Source of the DNA: Aquibaculum arenosum
GTDB lineage: Bacteria; Pseudomonadota; Alphaproteobacteria; Kiloniellales; DSM-21159
DNA length: 64,000 nucleotides
Assembly (NCBI RefSeq): GCF_029222965.1
Contig: NZ_JARHUD010000003.1
Span: 124,001 to 188,000, forward strand
Direction of reading: 5' to 3'
Numbering within the stretch: position 1 is the stretch's first letter; every line of letters starts with the position of its first letter. The notes beneath the pieces were generated by a model. The model made no database searches. It was not told the DNA's origin and saw only the letters and a program-made list of their open reading frames with translations. This document shows, in pieces, positions 56,207 through 64,000 of this stretch. A program made the position numbers and the translations under genes.

Positions 56207-56854
56207 ATGCCGTCACCAGAGATGGAGCAGACAGCGGCTTCACACACGCATCGCTACCGGCCGCCCGAAGATGGCGAGCGTCTGCGCGCGCTGCTGGAAG
56301 GCAAGGCGCTTTGCCCGCTAGCAGCCGTATGTCAGGGCGATGAGGTTGAGGCACGCCTCGCACCCTGCCCCTCCGGCGAGCCGCTGCGCTTCCTCTCACC
56401 AGATGCCGAGGAGACGATCCGCGCCCTGTCGGAAGCAATTCGCTTTCTGCCCAAGGTGACCTGGAAGACCAGCCACACGGAAATGCTGCTCAACGGCCTG
56501 CGCGACGGCCGCTGGCACGGCATGGCGCTCGAGCAACAAAAAACGGCGAACCTTGTCTCTTATCTCGACTATTGTCTGCGCGAAGAGCTCAACGAGGTGG
56601 AAATCGGCTTTTGCATGACCCATCCGGATCATCGCGGCCGGGGCCTGGTGAGCCGACTGCTGGCCAGCCTGCTGCTGCTGCACTTTCATCGTGATTTCCG
56701 GGTTTCCACCCATGAATCCAACCTGCCCATGAGTCGCGCCCTGGCCCGTTTTGGCTTTACCGTGGTCGAAGAAAGGCCACGCGATCGGATCAACGGAGAG
56801 ACCACGCTCTACCTCACCCGGAAAGCCGGCACCGGCTTCCCCCTGGAAGCATGA
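56207..56854 (+). CDS. GNAT-family N-acetyltransferase, substrate unknown
   Basis: 215 residues with a GNAT core: EIGFCMTHPDHRGRGLVSRL (the R/Q-x-x-G-R-G acetyl-CoA loop) and STHESNLPMSRALARFGFTV at the C-terminal end. The N-terminal ~90 residues are less typical. It lies divergently next to the formyltransferase, so both may modify the same class of molecule; this is inference only. No signal peptide. Confidence 0.75.
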   Translation: MPSPEMEQTAASHTHRYRPPEDGERLRALLEGKALCPLAAVCQGDEVEARLAPCPSGEPLRFLSPDAEETIRALSEAIRFLPKVTWKTSHTEMLLNGLRDGRWHGMALEQQKTANLVSYLDYCLREELNEVEIGFCMTHPDHRGRGLVSRLLASLLLLHFHRDFRVSTHESNLPMSRALARFGFTVVEERPRDRINGETTLYLTRKAGTGFPLEA

Positions 56855-56915
56855 GGCTCGGTTATGCAGCATTTCCTTTTGCCGCTGCCATCTCGAAGCC
56901 CTATCTCCTGGCGTC

Positions 56916-58298
56916 ATGGACCTTTATTTCGATCGTCTCTTTGACCGCGCGCTCGATGCCGGACGCGGACTGGTAGAACGTCGGCTCCGCCTCGGCGTCA
57001 CCGGCCTCGCCGAGGCCGGCAAAACGGTCTTCATCACCGCACTGGTGCAGGCGCTCCTGCACCCTGCCGCCCTGCCGCGGCTGCAGGTGGTGGCCGAGGG
57101 ACGGCTGCGCACCGTGCTGCTGCGCCCGCAGCCCAGCCAGGACCTGCCCCGCTTTCCTTTCGAGGACTGCGTCGCGCGCCTCACCGGTCGCGACGGACCG
57201 CCGGACTGGCCCGAAAGCACGCGCAACCAGGCCGAGCTTCGGCTGTCGCTCCGTTACCTGCCGGGCGGGCTGATGGGCCGGCTGGGCGAGCGGGTGCTGC
57301 ACCTCGATCTCTTCGACTATCCCGGCGAATGGCTGCTCGACCTCGCCCTGCTGCAACAGGATTACGAGAGCTGGTCCGCCGGCGCACTGGCCAGCCTGCG
57401 CGAGGCCAGCGCGCTGCCGGAAGCGCGCGCCTTCCTGGAACTCTTGCATCGCCTGACGCCCGATCGCGCCGACGCCGCTGCCGAGACCCAGGCCATCGAG
57501 GCCGCCCGGCTCTTCACCGCCTATCTGCTGGCACGACAGCGCAGCCTGGGCCGGGCCGCACCGCTGGGGCCGGGTCGTTTCCTGCTGCCGGGCGAGCTGG
57601 AGGGCTCGCCGCTGCTCACCTTTGCGCCGCTGCCGCCGCGCGGCAATGAGACAACGGCGCGCAGCTCGCTGCGCCGCCTGATGGCCGAACGCTACGACGC
57701 CTATCGCGAGCAGGTGGTGCGCGCCTTTCACCAGCGCCATTTCACCCGCCTGGACCGCCAGATCGTGCTGATCGATCTCGCCGGCCACCTCAGCGCCGGC
57801 GAGGAGCGGGCCGACGCCTCGGCCGCGGCGCTGGACGCGGTGCTGGCCGCCCTGAGGGTGGGCGGCAGCGGCTGGCTGCCGCGCTGGCTCTCGCCGCACA
57901 TTGATCGGGTGCTCTTCGCCGCCACCAAGGCGGACCATCTGCCAGGCGACCAGCACCAGGGCCTCGAGGAACAGCTGCGCCGCAAGCTCGATGCGGCTCT
58001 GCGGCGCACGGCCTACAGCGGCGCGGAATTGGAAACCCGCGTGCTCGCCTCCCTGCGGGCAACGCGCGAGGTGGAGGCCCGCGGCGAGGCACGGCGCTAT
58101 GTCGCCGGCACGCCCTACGGCGGCGAGAAGCCGCTGGCGCACTATCCGGGCAGGATTCCCCAGACCGGGCGCCTGGCCAACGGCAGCTTTCGCATCGAAC
58201 GCTTTCGCCCGCCCGCGGACCTGGACCCCACTGGCCCCTGGCCACACCTCGGTCTCGACCGGGCGCTGGAATTCCTCATTGGAGACTGGGTGGAATGA
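56916..58298 (+). CDS. ycjX: YcjX-family P-loop protein (DUF463)
   Basis: 460-residue predicted GTPase/ATPase of the YcjX family. The P-loop GLAEAGKT is at residues 30-37 (RLRLGVTGLAEAGKTVFI), and LFDYPGEWLLDLALL and IVLIDLAGHLSAGEE follow as in other members. In Escherichia coli ycjX and ycjF form a stress-linked operon of unknown role. Here the next gene is its YcjF partner with an ATGA overlap. The start at 56916 (MDLYFDRLFDRALDAGRGLV) gives the usual N-terminus. Confidence 0.92.
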   Translation: MDLYFDRLFDRALDAGRGLVERRLRLGVTGLAEAGKTVFITALVQALLHPAALPRLQVVAEGRLRTVLLRPQPSQDLPRFPFEDCVARLTGRDGPPDWPESTRNQAELRLSLRYLPGGLMGRLGERVLHLDLFDYPGEWLLDLALLQQDYESWSAGALASLREASALPEARAFLELLHRLTPDRADAAAETQAIEAARLFTAYLLARQRSLGRAAPLGPGRFLLPGELEGSPLLTFAPLPPRGNETTARSSLRRLMAERYDAYREQVVRAFHQRHFTRLDRQIVLIDLAGHLSAGEERADASAAALDAVLAALRVGGSGWLPRWLSPHIDRVLFAATKADHLPGDQHQGLEEQLRRKLDAALRRTAYSGAELETRVLASLRATREVEARGEARRYVAGTPYGGEKPLAHYPGRIPQTGRLANGSFRIERFRPPADLDPTGPWPHLGLDRALEFLIGDWVE

Positions 58299-59323
58299 GC
58301 GACGCAGAGGGTCCACGCTCCCGCCCCCTGGAAGAGGTGGAGGCGACAGCTCCGCAGGCCGAAGCGCCGCGCGCGGAGGCGCCACACTCCTTGCCGCTGG
58401 AAGCCACGCGGCTGCTGCCGGTCGACGTGGAGGCACGCGACCCGGCCGACCCGCCGCGCCGCTCCCTGGCCCTGCGCCTGGTCCTCGCGGGCGGCGGCCT
58501 GTTGCTGGGTGGCGCCCTGGCACTGCTTGCCGAAGATCTGATTCGCCGTGCCCTGGAGCCGGCGGGCCAGCTTGCCTGGATCGGTCTGGCGGGATTGGGG
58601 CTGCTGGCACTGGGCCTGCTGCTCGCCTTCCTGCGCGAGTGGCACGGCCTGACCAGCCTCGAGCGGCTGCGCGCGGCACGTCTGCAGGCGGAAAGCGCCG
58701 AGGCTGCCGGGCAGCCCGACGCCGCTCAGGCTGTCGTCAAAGAATTGAAGCAGCTCTACAACCGCCGTGCGGACATGGAGTGGGCACTGCGTCGGGTGGA
58801 GGACCAACAGGCCGCAGCCGCCGCCTCCGGCGCCCTACTGCCTCTGGCGGAGCGCGAGCTGCTCGCGCCCCTGGATCAGCGCGCGCAGAAGATCGCAGTG
58901 TCCGCGGTGCGACGGGCCGCCATGATCACGGCGATCAGCCCCTTTGCGCTGCTGGACATGCTGGTCAGCCTGATGATCGGTTTGGGACTCTTGCGCCGCA
59001 TCGCACGCATCTACGGCGGGCGGCCCGGCTGGCTCGGAGCCTGGCGTCTGCTGCGGCTGTCGCTGGCCCAGGTTCTTGCCAGCGGCGCCCTGGATCTGGC
59101 CGACGACAGCATCGGCGACCTGATCGGGGCCGGCATCGCCTCGCGCCTGTCCCGACGCGCCGGCGTGGGGCTGCTCAATGGCTTGCTGACAGCCCGCATT
59201 GCCACCGCTGCCATGGATCTCTGTCGGCCTTTCCCCTGGGACCGGGAACCACCGCCCTCGGCCCGAGGGCTCCTGCGCCGCGCCCTGACCGACCTCGGCG
59301 GCAGCAAGGAAACACCCCCCTGA
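58295..59323 (+). CDS. ycjF: YcjF-family membrane protein
   Basis: 342-residue inner-membrane protein of the YcjF/UPF0283 type. The first ~65 residues are acidic and Pro-rich; two membrane helices lie at about 65-85 and 90-112; the C-terminal part (ISPFALLDMLVSLMIGLGLL, LSLAQVLASGALDLADDSIG) is the conserved domain. Translationally coupled to ycjX. Function unknown in the family. Confidence 0.88.
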   Translation: MSDAEGPRSRPLEEVEATAPQAEAPRAEAPHSLPLEATRLLPVDVEARDPADPPRRSLALRLVLAGGGLLLGGALALLAEDLIRRALEPAGQLAWIGLAGLGLLALGLLLAFLREWHGLTSLERLRAARLQAESAEAAGQPDAAQAVVKELKQLYNRRADMEWALRRVEDQQAAAAASGALLPLAERELLAPLDQRAQKIAVSAVRRAAMITAISPFALLDMLVSLMIGLGLLRRIARIYGGRPGWLGAWRLLRLSLAQVLASGALDLADDSIGDLIGAGIASRLSRRAGVGLLNGLLTARIATAAMDLCRPFPWDREPPPSARGLLRRALTDLGGSKETPP

Positions 59324-59330
59324 AACGCAA

Positions 59331-59357
59331 ACAGCCGGCCCTGGTGGGGCCGGCTGT
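59331..59357. terminator. Bidirectional terminator between ycjF and secB
   Basis: ACAGCCGGCCC at 59331-59341 pairs perfectly with GGGCCGGCTGT at 59347-59357 around a 5-nt loop, 8 nt after the ycjF stop. The convergent secB gene ends at 59385, so the stem can serve both. Confidence 0.8.
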
Positions 59358-59384
59358 CTGAAGCCAGATAACTTTGGAACGCCC

Positions 59385-59960
59385 TCAGGCGTTGCCGGCC
59401 GGCGCGCCCTGGGTGGCCTCGGCCTGGGCCTGCTGCTCCTGCGCCTTGCGCTGGCGGTAGAGGCTGACGAAGTCCACGGGATTGATCAGCACCGGCGGGA
59501 AGCCGCCTTCGCGGGTGATGTCGGCCACGATGCGCCGGGCGAAGGGGAAGATCATCGTCGCGACGTCGATCAGCAGCACCGGCTCAATCCGGTCCTCCGG
59601 GATCATGGAACCGAGCGTAATCAAGGCCCCATAGTCCAACTCGATCATGAACGCAGCCTTTTCCTCGTGCTTCGCCGAGGCGCGGATCTTGAGCATCACC
59701 TCATAGAGGCGCTTCTGCTGCTCCTGCTGGATCGGCCGCGCATTGACGTGCATCTGGATGTCGAGCTGCGGCGACTGGCGCATGCTGGCCAGCACTGCCG
59801 GCGCACGCGGGCTTTCGAAGGAGAGGTCCTTCACGTACTGGCCGTGAATGACGATGGGGGCTTCCTGCTTATTCTCGCTGCCCTGGTTCTGGGCGGCCTG
59901 GGTTTGGTCGGCTCCCCCGGTCGCGGCGCCTGTCGGCGCGCTGCTGTTCTGATCGCTCAT
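59385..59960 (-). CDS. secB: Protein-export chaperone SecB
   Basis: Tetrameric cytosolic chaperone that keeps precursors unfolded and hands them to SecA. 191 residues from MSDQNSSAPTGAATGG: a variable N-terminus of ~35 residues, then the core IVIHGQYVKDLSFESPRAPA, LDYGALITLGSMIPEDRIEP and GGFPPVLINPVDFVSLYRQR. The tail after the core is Gln/Ala-rich. The start at 59960 is chosen because CGGAG lies 6 nt upstream. Confidence 0.96.
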   Translation of the reverse strand: MSDQNSSAPTGAATGGADQTQAAQNQGSENKQEAPIVIHGQYVKDLSFESPRAPAVLASMRQSPQLDIQMHVNARPIQQEQQKRLYEVMLKIRASAKHEEKAAFMIELDYGALITLGSMIPEDRIEPVLLIDVATMIFPFARRIVADITREGGFPPVLINPVDFVSLYRQRKAQEQQAQAEATQGAPAGNA

Positions 59961-60080
59961 GATTGCTCCGCACGGCTTATAGGGTGTCTTGACGGCGGCC
60001 GATTGGCTATCACGAACCCACCGTCCGTACAACTCTGCAGGAGGATCGGCGGCGGGCGTTTTCGCCCGGTCCGCCGGTGG

Positions 60081-60629
60081 TCAGGCTGAGCCGTGGCCCG
60101 GAGTTCGCGGCCCCTTCGGCGGCCGGTCGCCGTTTTGATCATTGGCGGGCAGCTCGCCCTGGCTGTCAACTTGGACCCAGTCCCCCTCGATGGTGTCGCT
60201 ACGCTGCGGCTGGCCGTGCGGCCCTGAGCGGTGGACCTCCTCGCCATCGCGATAGACCCGCGTGCGCATGCGCATCTTTTCCGCGCGAATTCGGCTGCGC
60301 CTGAACAGCCAGCCGCGCACCGGCGGCAGCAGCAGCAACACGCCCAGGGTGTCGGTCGCAAAGCCCGGCAGCAACAGCATGGCGCCGGCTATGGCCAGGC
60401 AGATGCCGTCGAACATCTCGCGCGCCGGGACCTCGCCACGGTCGAGTTGCTGACGCGCCTGCGTGACCACCGCGAAACCTTGCAGGCGGACCAACCAGAT
60501 GCCGACCACGGCCGTGAGGATCGCCGTCGCCAAGGTTGGCCAAAGGCCAATGGCGTCGCCCACTTCAATGAAAAGCCCCACTTCGATGAGCGGGACGGCA
60601 AGGAGAATGGCCAGGATCAGCAGGGGCAT
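60081..60629 (-). CDS. fxsA: FxsA-family membrane protein
   Basis: 182-residue inner-membrane protein. Three or four hydrophobic helices in the first ~105 residues with the FxsA pattern: ILLAVPLIEVGLFIEVGDAI, GIWLVRLQGFAVVTQARQQL, ICLAIAGAMLLLPGFATDTL. The C-terminal ~75 residues are polar. FxsA relieves exclusion of phage T7 by F plasmid in E. coli; its normal role is unknown. Typical neighbour of secB in alphaproteobacteria. Confidence 0.92.
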   Translation of the reverse strand: MPLLILAILLAVPLIEVGLFIEVGDAIGLWPTLATAILTAVVGIWLVRLQGFAVVTQARQQLDRGEVPAREMFDGICLAIAGAMLLLPGFATDTLGVLLLLPPVRGWLFRRSRIRAEKMRMRTRVYRDGEEVHRSGPHGQPQRSDTIEGDWVQVDSQGELPANDQNGDRPPKGPRTPGHGSA

Positions 60630-60773
60630 GCTTGCTCTTTTTCCGTTGCTTCCCTATGTACGGGGGGTGGGGCACTGGACACTACAAGGGCCCCACAACG
60701 CGTCTCGTCAAGGCCTTTCGCACATCGGCTGCGTGGGGTCGGCTTCTTGCGCGGAAATCATCGGATCGACCGA

Positions 60774-61484
60774 ATGGGTGAAGGCAGTCAGTTGCTCGAT
60801 ATCATACTCTTTGCAGCGATCGCGGCCTTCCTCGTTCTCAGGCTCAGGAATGTCCTTGGACGGCGTACCGGCGATGAATCGCGACCGGATTTCGATCCTT
60901 TCAAGCAGCGCCCCGAGCAGAAGAGCGGGCAGGAGCAGGACGCCGATCGGCAGCCCGATGATAAGGTGATCCCGCTGCCGGGCAACGGTCGCCGACCGCA
61001 GGAGGCCCCATCCATGGCGGACGCAAACGATCCCGTATCGGCCGGCGTCATCCAGATCCGACTGGCAGACAGCAACTTCGATCCTGACGGCTTCCTTCAG
61101 GGCGCGCGCGCCGCCTTCGAGATGATCGTCACCGCCTTCGCACAGGGGGACAAGGATACCCTGCGCTCTCTGCTGGCCGACGACGTCTACAATGACTTCT
61201 CCCGCGCCATCGAGGAGCGCGCCAGCGAGGACCAGACCCTGGACACCACGCTGGTCAGCATCCAGCACCCGGAAATCATCGAGGCCGAGATGCAGGGCAA
61301 CACCGCCTTCGTGACGGTCAAGATCGTGTCCGAACAGGTCAATGTCACCCGCGACTCCGAGGGGCGTATCATCGAGGGCGATCCCAGCGACGTGGTCCGC
61401 CTGACCGACATCTGGACCTTTGCCCGCAACACCCGCAGCCGCGACCCGAACTGGGCGCTGGTCGCCACAAGCAGCCCGAACTGA
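60774..61484 (+). CDS. Tim44/TimA-like domain protein
   Basis: 236-residue protein with an N-terminal membrane anchor (DIILFAAIAAFLVLRL, residues ~9-24), a polar linker and a C-terminal Tim44-like domain (FLQGARAAFEMIVTAFAQGD, LRSLLADDVYNDFSRAIEER, VVRLTDIWTFARNTRSRDPN). The fold is shared with the mitochondrial import motor subunit Tim44; the bacterial protein (TimA) is thought to act at the inner membrane. Lies divergently from fxsA and upstream of mltA. Confidence 0.9.
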   Translation: MGEGSQLLDIILFAAIAAFLVLRLRNVLGRRTGDESRPDFDPFKQRPEQKSGQEQDADRQPDDKVIPLPGNGRRPQEAPSMADANDPVSAGVIQIRLADSNFDPDGFLQGARAAFEMIVTAFAQGDKDTLRSLLADDVYNDFSRAIEERASEDQTLDTTLVSIQHPEIIEAEMQGNTAFVTVKIVSEQVNVTRDSEGRIIEGDPSDVVRLTDIWTFARNTRSRDPNWALVATSSPN

Positions 61485-61494
61485 GGCGCGAGGT

Positions 61495-62760
61495 ATGGCG
61501 CTGCCCGGTCAGGCGCACGCGGGTCGCAAAGCAATTCGATCATGGGCCCTGCCCAAGGGTTCGACCTCGCTTCGCATCCTGGCTCGACTGCTTCCTGCCG
61601 CGACGCTGGCGCTCATCCTTGCCTCTTGCGAATCCCCCAAGGAAGAACCGCCACGCGGCCTCAAGCTGCAGCCCGCCTCCTTCAGCGACCTGCCGGGCTG
61701 GCAGGAAGATGACGTGGCACGGGCCCTGCCGGCCCTGCGGCGCTCCTGCGGGCGACTGCTGACCCAACCTGATGAGCGGCCGCTGGGGCCCGAGGGCCTC
61801 GCGGGCAGCGTGGCGGACTGGCGTGCTCCCTGCGAGAATCTTGCCAACCTCCCGGAAGACGATGACGCAGCGCTGCGCAGTTTTCTTGAAGATGCCTTCC
61901 AGCCCCTGGCGGTCAGCGACGGCGAGGACACGCAGGGCCTCTTCACCGGCTACTACGAAGCGGAGCTGAACGGCAGTTTGGAGCGCAAGCCTGGCTACGA
62001 GGTGCCGCTGTTCGAACGCCCGAACGACCTGGTCGAGGTGGACCTGCGCGATTTCCGCGCCGACCTGCCGCCGGAACGGCTGGTTGGCCATGTGGATAAC
62101 GGCCGGCTCAAGCCCTATCCCGAACGTGCCGCGATCGAGAACGGCCACCTCGCCGGGCAGGAGGCGGAACTGCTTTGGGTCAGCGACCCGGTCGATGCCT
62201 TCTTCCTGCACGTCCAGGGCTCGGGGGTGGTGCAGCTGGACGACGGCCGACGGCTGCGGGTCGGTTTTGCCGGCTCTAACGGACGGCCCTTCTATGCCAT
62301 TGGCCGGGCCCTGATCGACGAAGGCATCATCGAGCGCGAACGCAGCTCCATGCAGGCGATCCGCGACTGGCTGCGCGCCAACCCGGATCGGGCCGAAGCG
62401 CTGATGCACCGCAACGAGCGTTTCATCTTCTTCCGCGCCATCGACGGTGAGGGACCCATCGGGGCTCAAGGCGTGGCCCTGACGCCCGGGCGTTCCCTGG
62501 CGGTCGACCCGGAAGAACTGCCACTCGGCGCCCCGCTCTGGCTCGAGACCACCTGGCCGGCCAGCGACCAGCCCTTGCAGCGGCTCATGGTGGCGCAGGA
62601 TACCGGCAGCGCGATCAAGGGCGTCGTGCGCGGCGACTTCTTCTGGGGCAGCGGCGAGGCCGCCCTGGAGCAGGCCGGTCGCATGCGCCAGCAGGGCCGC
62701 TACTGGCTGCTGCTGCCGCGCAGCGTGGCCGAGCGCCACGCCAGCACCTCCCAGCGTTGA
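61495..62760 (+). CDS. mltA: Membrane-bound lytic murein transglycosylase A
   Basis: Cleaves peptidoglycan glycan strands. 421 residues from MALPGQAHAG: signal sequence with lipobox LASC (lipidated Cys45), MltA domain (GLFTGYYEAELNGSLERKPG, ELLWVSDPVDAFFLHVQGSG) and C-terminal 3D domain with the catalytic Asp in VAQDTGSAIKGVVRGDFFWG. Length about 380-420 is usual. GAGG lies 8 nt before the ATG. Its stop codon lies inside repeat element E. Confidence 0.95.
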   Translation: MALPGQAHAGRKAIRSWALPKGSTSLRILARLLPAATLALILASCESPKEEPPRGLKLQPASFSDLPGWQEDDVARALPALRRSCGRLLTQPDERPLGPEGLAGSVADWRAPCENLANLPEDDDAALRSFLEDAFQPLAVSDGEDTQGLFTGYYEAELNGSLERKPGYEVPLFERPNDLVEVDLRDFRADLPPERLVGHVDNGRLKPYPERAAIENGHLAGQEAELLWVSDPVDAFFLHVQGSGVVQLDDGRRLRVGFAGSNGRPFYAIGRALIDEGIIERERSSMQAIRDWLRANPDRAEALMHRNERFIFFRAIDGEGPIGAQGVALTPGRSLAVDPEELPLGAPLWLETTWPASDQPLQRLMVAQDTGSAIKGVVRGDFFWGSGEAALEQAGRMRQQGRYWLLLPRSVAERHASTSQR

Positions 62761-62810
62761 TTGCATTGGATTTGAAACCACGAGGTTTCAGATCGAATGC
62801 GTTCGGGTTT
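62753..62810 (+). repeat. Dispersed inverted-repeat element, copy E (after mltA)
   Basis: Right-arm core CAGATCGAATGCGTTCGGGT at 62789-62808; the left arm (GCGTTGATTGCATTGGATTT) starts within the mltA 3' end. An inner stem TTGAAACC-ACGA-GGTTTCAG closes the loop. It ends 14 nt before the nnrU start at 62825. Confidence 0.75.
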
Positions 62811-62824
62811 AGACTGCCGGCGCC

Positions 62825-63517
62825 ATGCTGGACATAAACGAACTCCTTGCCGCGACCGTGCTCTTCGTCGGCGGCCACCTGCTCCTCGCCAGTGCGCCGC
62901 TGCGCGGCCTGCTGCACGGCAAGCTGGGCGCGACCGGGTTCCGTATCCTCTATTCCCTCGTGGCCGTCGTCACCCTGGTCTGGATGATCAAGGCCTACAC
63001 CCAGGCGCCCTTCGTGCCGCTCTGGGCCTTCGTGCCGCTGCTGGACTGGGTGCCCCTGCTGGTCATGCCCATCGCCTCGATCCTCCTGGTCGCAGGGGTC
63101 ACCACAACCTCCCCGACTGCCGTGGGCAGTGAATCGGCCGCCCTGGCAGCCGATCCGGCGCCGGGAATCCTGCGGGTCACCCGTCATCCCTTTCTCTGGG
63201 GCACGGCGCTCTGGGCCATCAGCCACCTGCTGGCGCGGGGCGATCTGGCCAGCCTGGTGATGATGGGCGGCATCCTGGCGCTGTCCCTGCTGGGCATGAA
63301 GCAGATCGACCGCAAGCGCGAACTGCAGCTCGGCGCCGGCTGGGGACCGGTGAAGCTCACCACATCGCTGCTGCCCTTCCAGGCCATCGCGGAAGGCCGT
63401 ACCGAGATGGATTGGCCGGGGATCGGCTGGTGGCGCCCGCTGCTGGGCATCGCGCTCTACCTGGCCTTCATCATCCTGCACCCCTGGATCTTCGGCGTCC
63501 CGGCCGTGCCCTTGTAG
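62825..63517 (+). CDS. NnrU-family membrane protein
   Basis: 230-residue integral membrane protein with about six helices and the NnrU signatures ATVLFVGGHLLLASAPLRGL, RVTRHPFLWGTALWAISHLL and GIGWWRPLLGIALYLAFIIL. NnrU was first noted in nitrite/nitric-oxide respiration loci; related proteins act in isoprenoid or quinone-related methylation. No denitrification gene is near, so the role here is open. Confidence 0.88.
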   Translation: MLDINELLAATVLFVGGHLLLASAPLRGLLHGKLGATGFRILYSLVAVVTLVWMIKAYTQAPFVPLWAFVPLLDWVPLLVMPIASILLVAGVTTTSPTAVGSESAALAADPAPGILRVTRHPFLWGTALWAISHLLARGDLASLVMMGGILALSLLGMKQIDRKRELQLGAGWGPVKLTTSLLPFQAIAEGRTEMDWPGIGWWRPLLGIALYLAFIILHPWIFGVPAVPL

Positions 63518-63550
63518 GGGCGCGCCTACGCCGCACCGGCCGCGACCCCC

Positions 63551-64000
63551 ATGCTGCTCCGCGCCTTCGCCACCGTCGGTTCGCTCACCGCCGTCAGCCG
63601 CGTGCTCGGCTTCATCCGCGACATCCTGATGGCCGCGGCGCTTGGCACCGGGCCGGTGGCCGATGCCTTCTTCGTCGCCTTCCGCTTTCCTAATCTCTTC
63701 CGTCGTCTCTTCGCCGAGGGCGCCTTCAACGCCGCTTTCGTGCCGCTCTTCGCGACGCGGCTGGAGCGTGACGGCAAGGCGGCGGCCAAGGCCTTCGCGG
63801 AGCAGGCGCTGGCGGCACTGACGGCCGCGGTGCTGCTGCTCACCGCGCTCTGCTTGCTGGCCATGCCCTGGCTGATGCAGGTGATCGCACCGGGCTTCAC
63901 CGACGACCCAGAGCAGTTTGCCCTGGCGGTGGAGCTGACCCGCATCGCCTTTCCCTACCTGCTGGCCATGGCGCTGGTGGCGCTGCTCTCCGGTGTGCTG
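63551..64000 (+). CDS. murJ: Lipid II flippase MurJ, N-terminal part (cut by window edge)
   Basis: First 150 residues of a MurJ/MviN flippase, which moves lipid II across the inner membrane for peptidoglycan synthesis. MLLRAFATVGSLTAVSRVLG then FIRDILMAAALGTGPVADAF and FRFPNLFRRLFAEGAFNAAF are the canonical MurJ start, with the conserved Arg residues of the cavity. The frame stays open to the window edge. Confidence 0.95.
   Translation, partial: MLLRAFATVGSLTAVSRVLGFIRDILMAAALGTGPVADAFFVAFRFPNLFRRLFAEGAFNAAFVPLFATRLERDGKAAAKAFAEQALAALTAAVLLLTALCLLAMPWLMQVIAPGFTDDPEQFALAVELTRIAFPYLLAMALVALLSGVL

Noticed and set aside
56901-58679. 592-residue open frame on the minus strand opposite ycjX and ycjF
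   Set aside because: Proline- and arginine-rich composition without family features; the plus-strand genes have P-loop and conserved motifs.

Overview
This 64 kb window is high-GC and almost fully coding. Its gene content and order point to an alphaproteobacterium, most like a Rhodospirillales-type lineage. The evidence is an atpHAGD ATP synthase operon, a CcrM-type GANTC methyltransferase, a MucR/Ros regulator, OlsB/OlsA ornithine-lipid synthesis, the block tsaB-rimI-mucR-fur-olsBA-miaB-phoH-ybeY-corC-lnt, and the run secB-fxsA-Tim44-like-mltA. No phage, insertion sequence, CRISPR array, rRNA or tRNA was recognised. The species cannot be read from the sequence.

Layout. 1-3513 (minus): atpD (cut by the window edge), atpG, atpA, atpH. 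3760-4884 (plus): a TPP riboswitch controlling a lone ThiY-type periplasmic binding protein. 4924-11416: the sarcosine oxidase operon soxBDAG (minus) with a divergent GlxA/AraC-type regulator. 11477-16392 (plus): EnvC-like septal factor, CtpA protease, a small membrane protein, RppH, an EEP-fold phosphatase and an encapsulin-type ferritin (EncFtn) with no encapsulin beside it. 16418-21103 (minus): Lhr-like helicase, universal stress protein, glutathionyl-hydroquinone reductase and WrbA. 21313-31454 (plus): the conserved tsaB-to-lnt block. 31465-33110 (minus): two overlapping ABC-2 permeases without an ATPase. 33185-37400 (plus): recX, a radical SAM protein, a 59-residue zinc-ribbon protein, rnhB and ccrM. 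37467-41287 (minus): greA and carB. 41608-45395: a lipoprotein, a PPP-family phosphatase, and a Na/Pi transporter paired with a four-helix sensor.

The most unusual region is 45586-55298 (plus): eight closely packed genes that look like a membrane-linked partner-switching system. It encodes an RsbW-like kinase, an RsbV-like STAS protein, two membrane sensors with no output domain, two proteins in which a sensor-HAMP module is fused to a 12-helix MFS-type domain (one with clear MFS motifs, one diverged), a TrpX-like periplasmic binding protein with no permease, and an RsbU-like HAMP-PP2C phosphatase. Four of the membrane proteins share a recognisable extracytoplasmic motif pair. I infer a system in which ligand sensing at the membrane, perhaps coupled to transport, sets STAS phosphorylation. 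No sigma factor is encoded nearby, so the target is unknown.

55277-64000: a formyltransferase, a GNAT protein, the YcjX/YcjF pair, secB (minus), fxsA (minus), a Tim44-like protein, mltA, an NnrU-family protein and the 5' part of murJ. A second noteworthy signal is a family of five dispersed 54-62 nt inverted-repeat elements in intergenic DNA upstream of fur, rnhB (two copies), the PPP phosphatase gene and nnrU.
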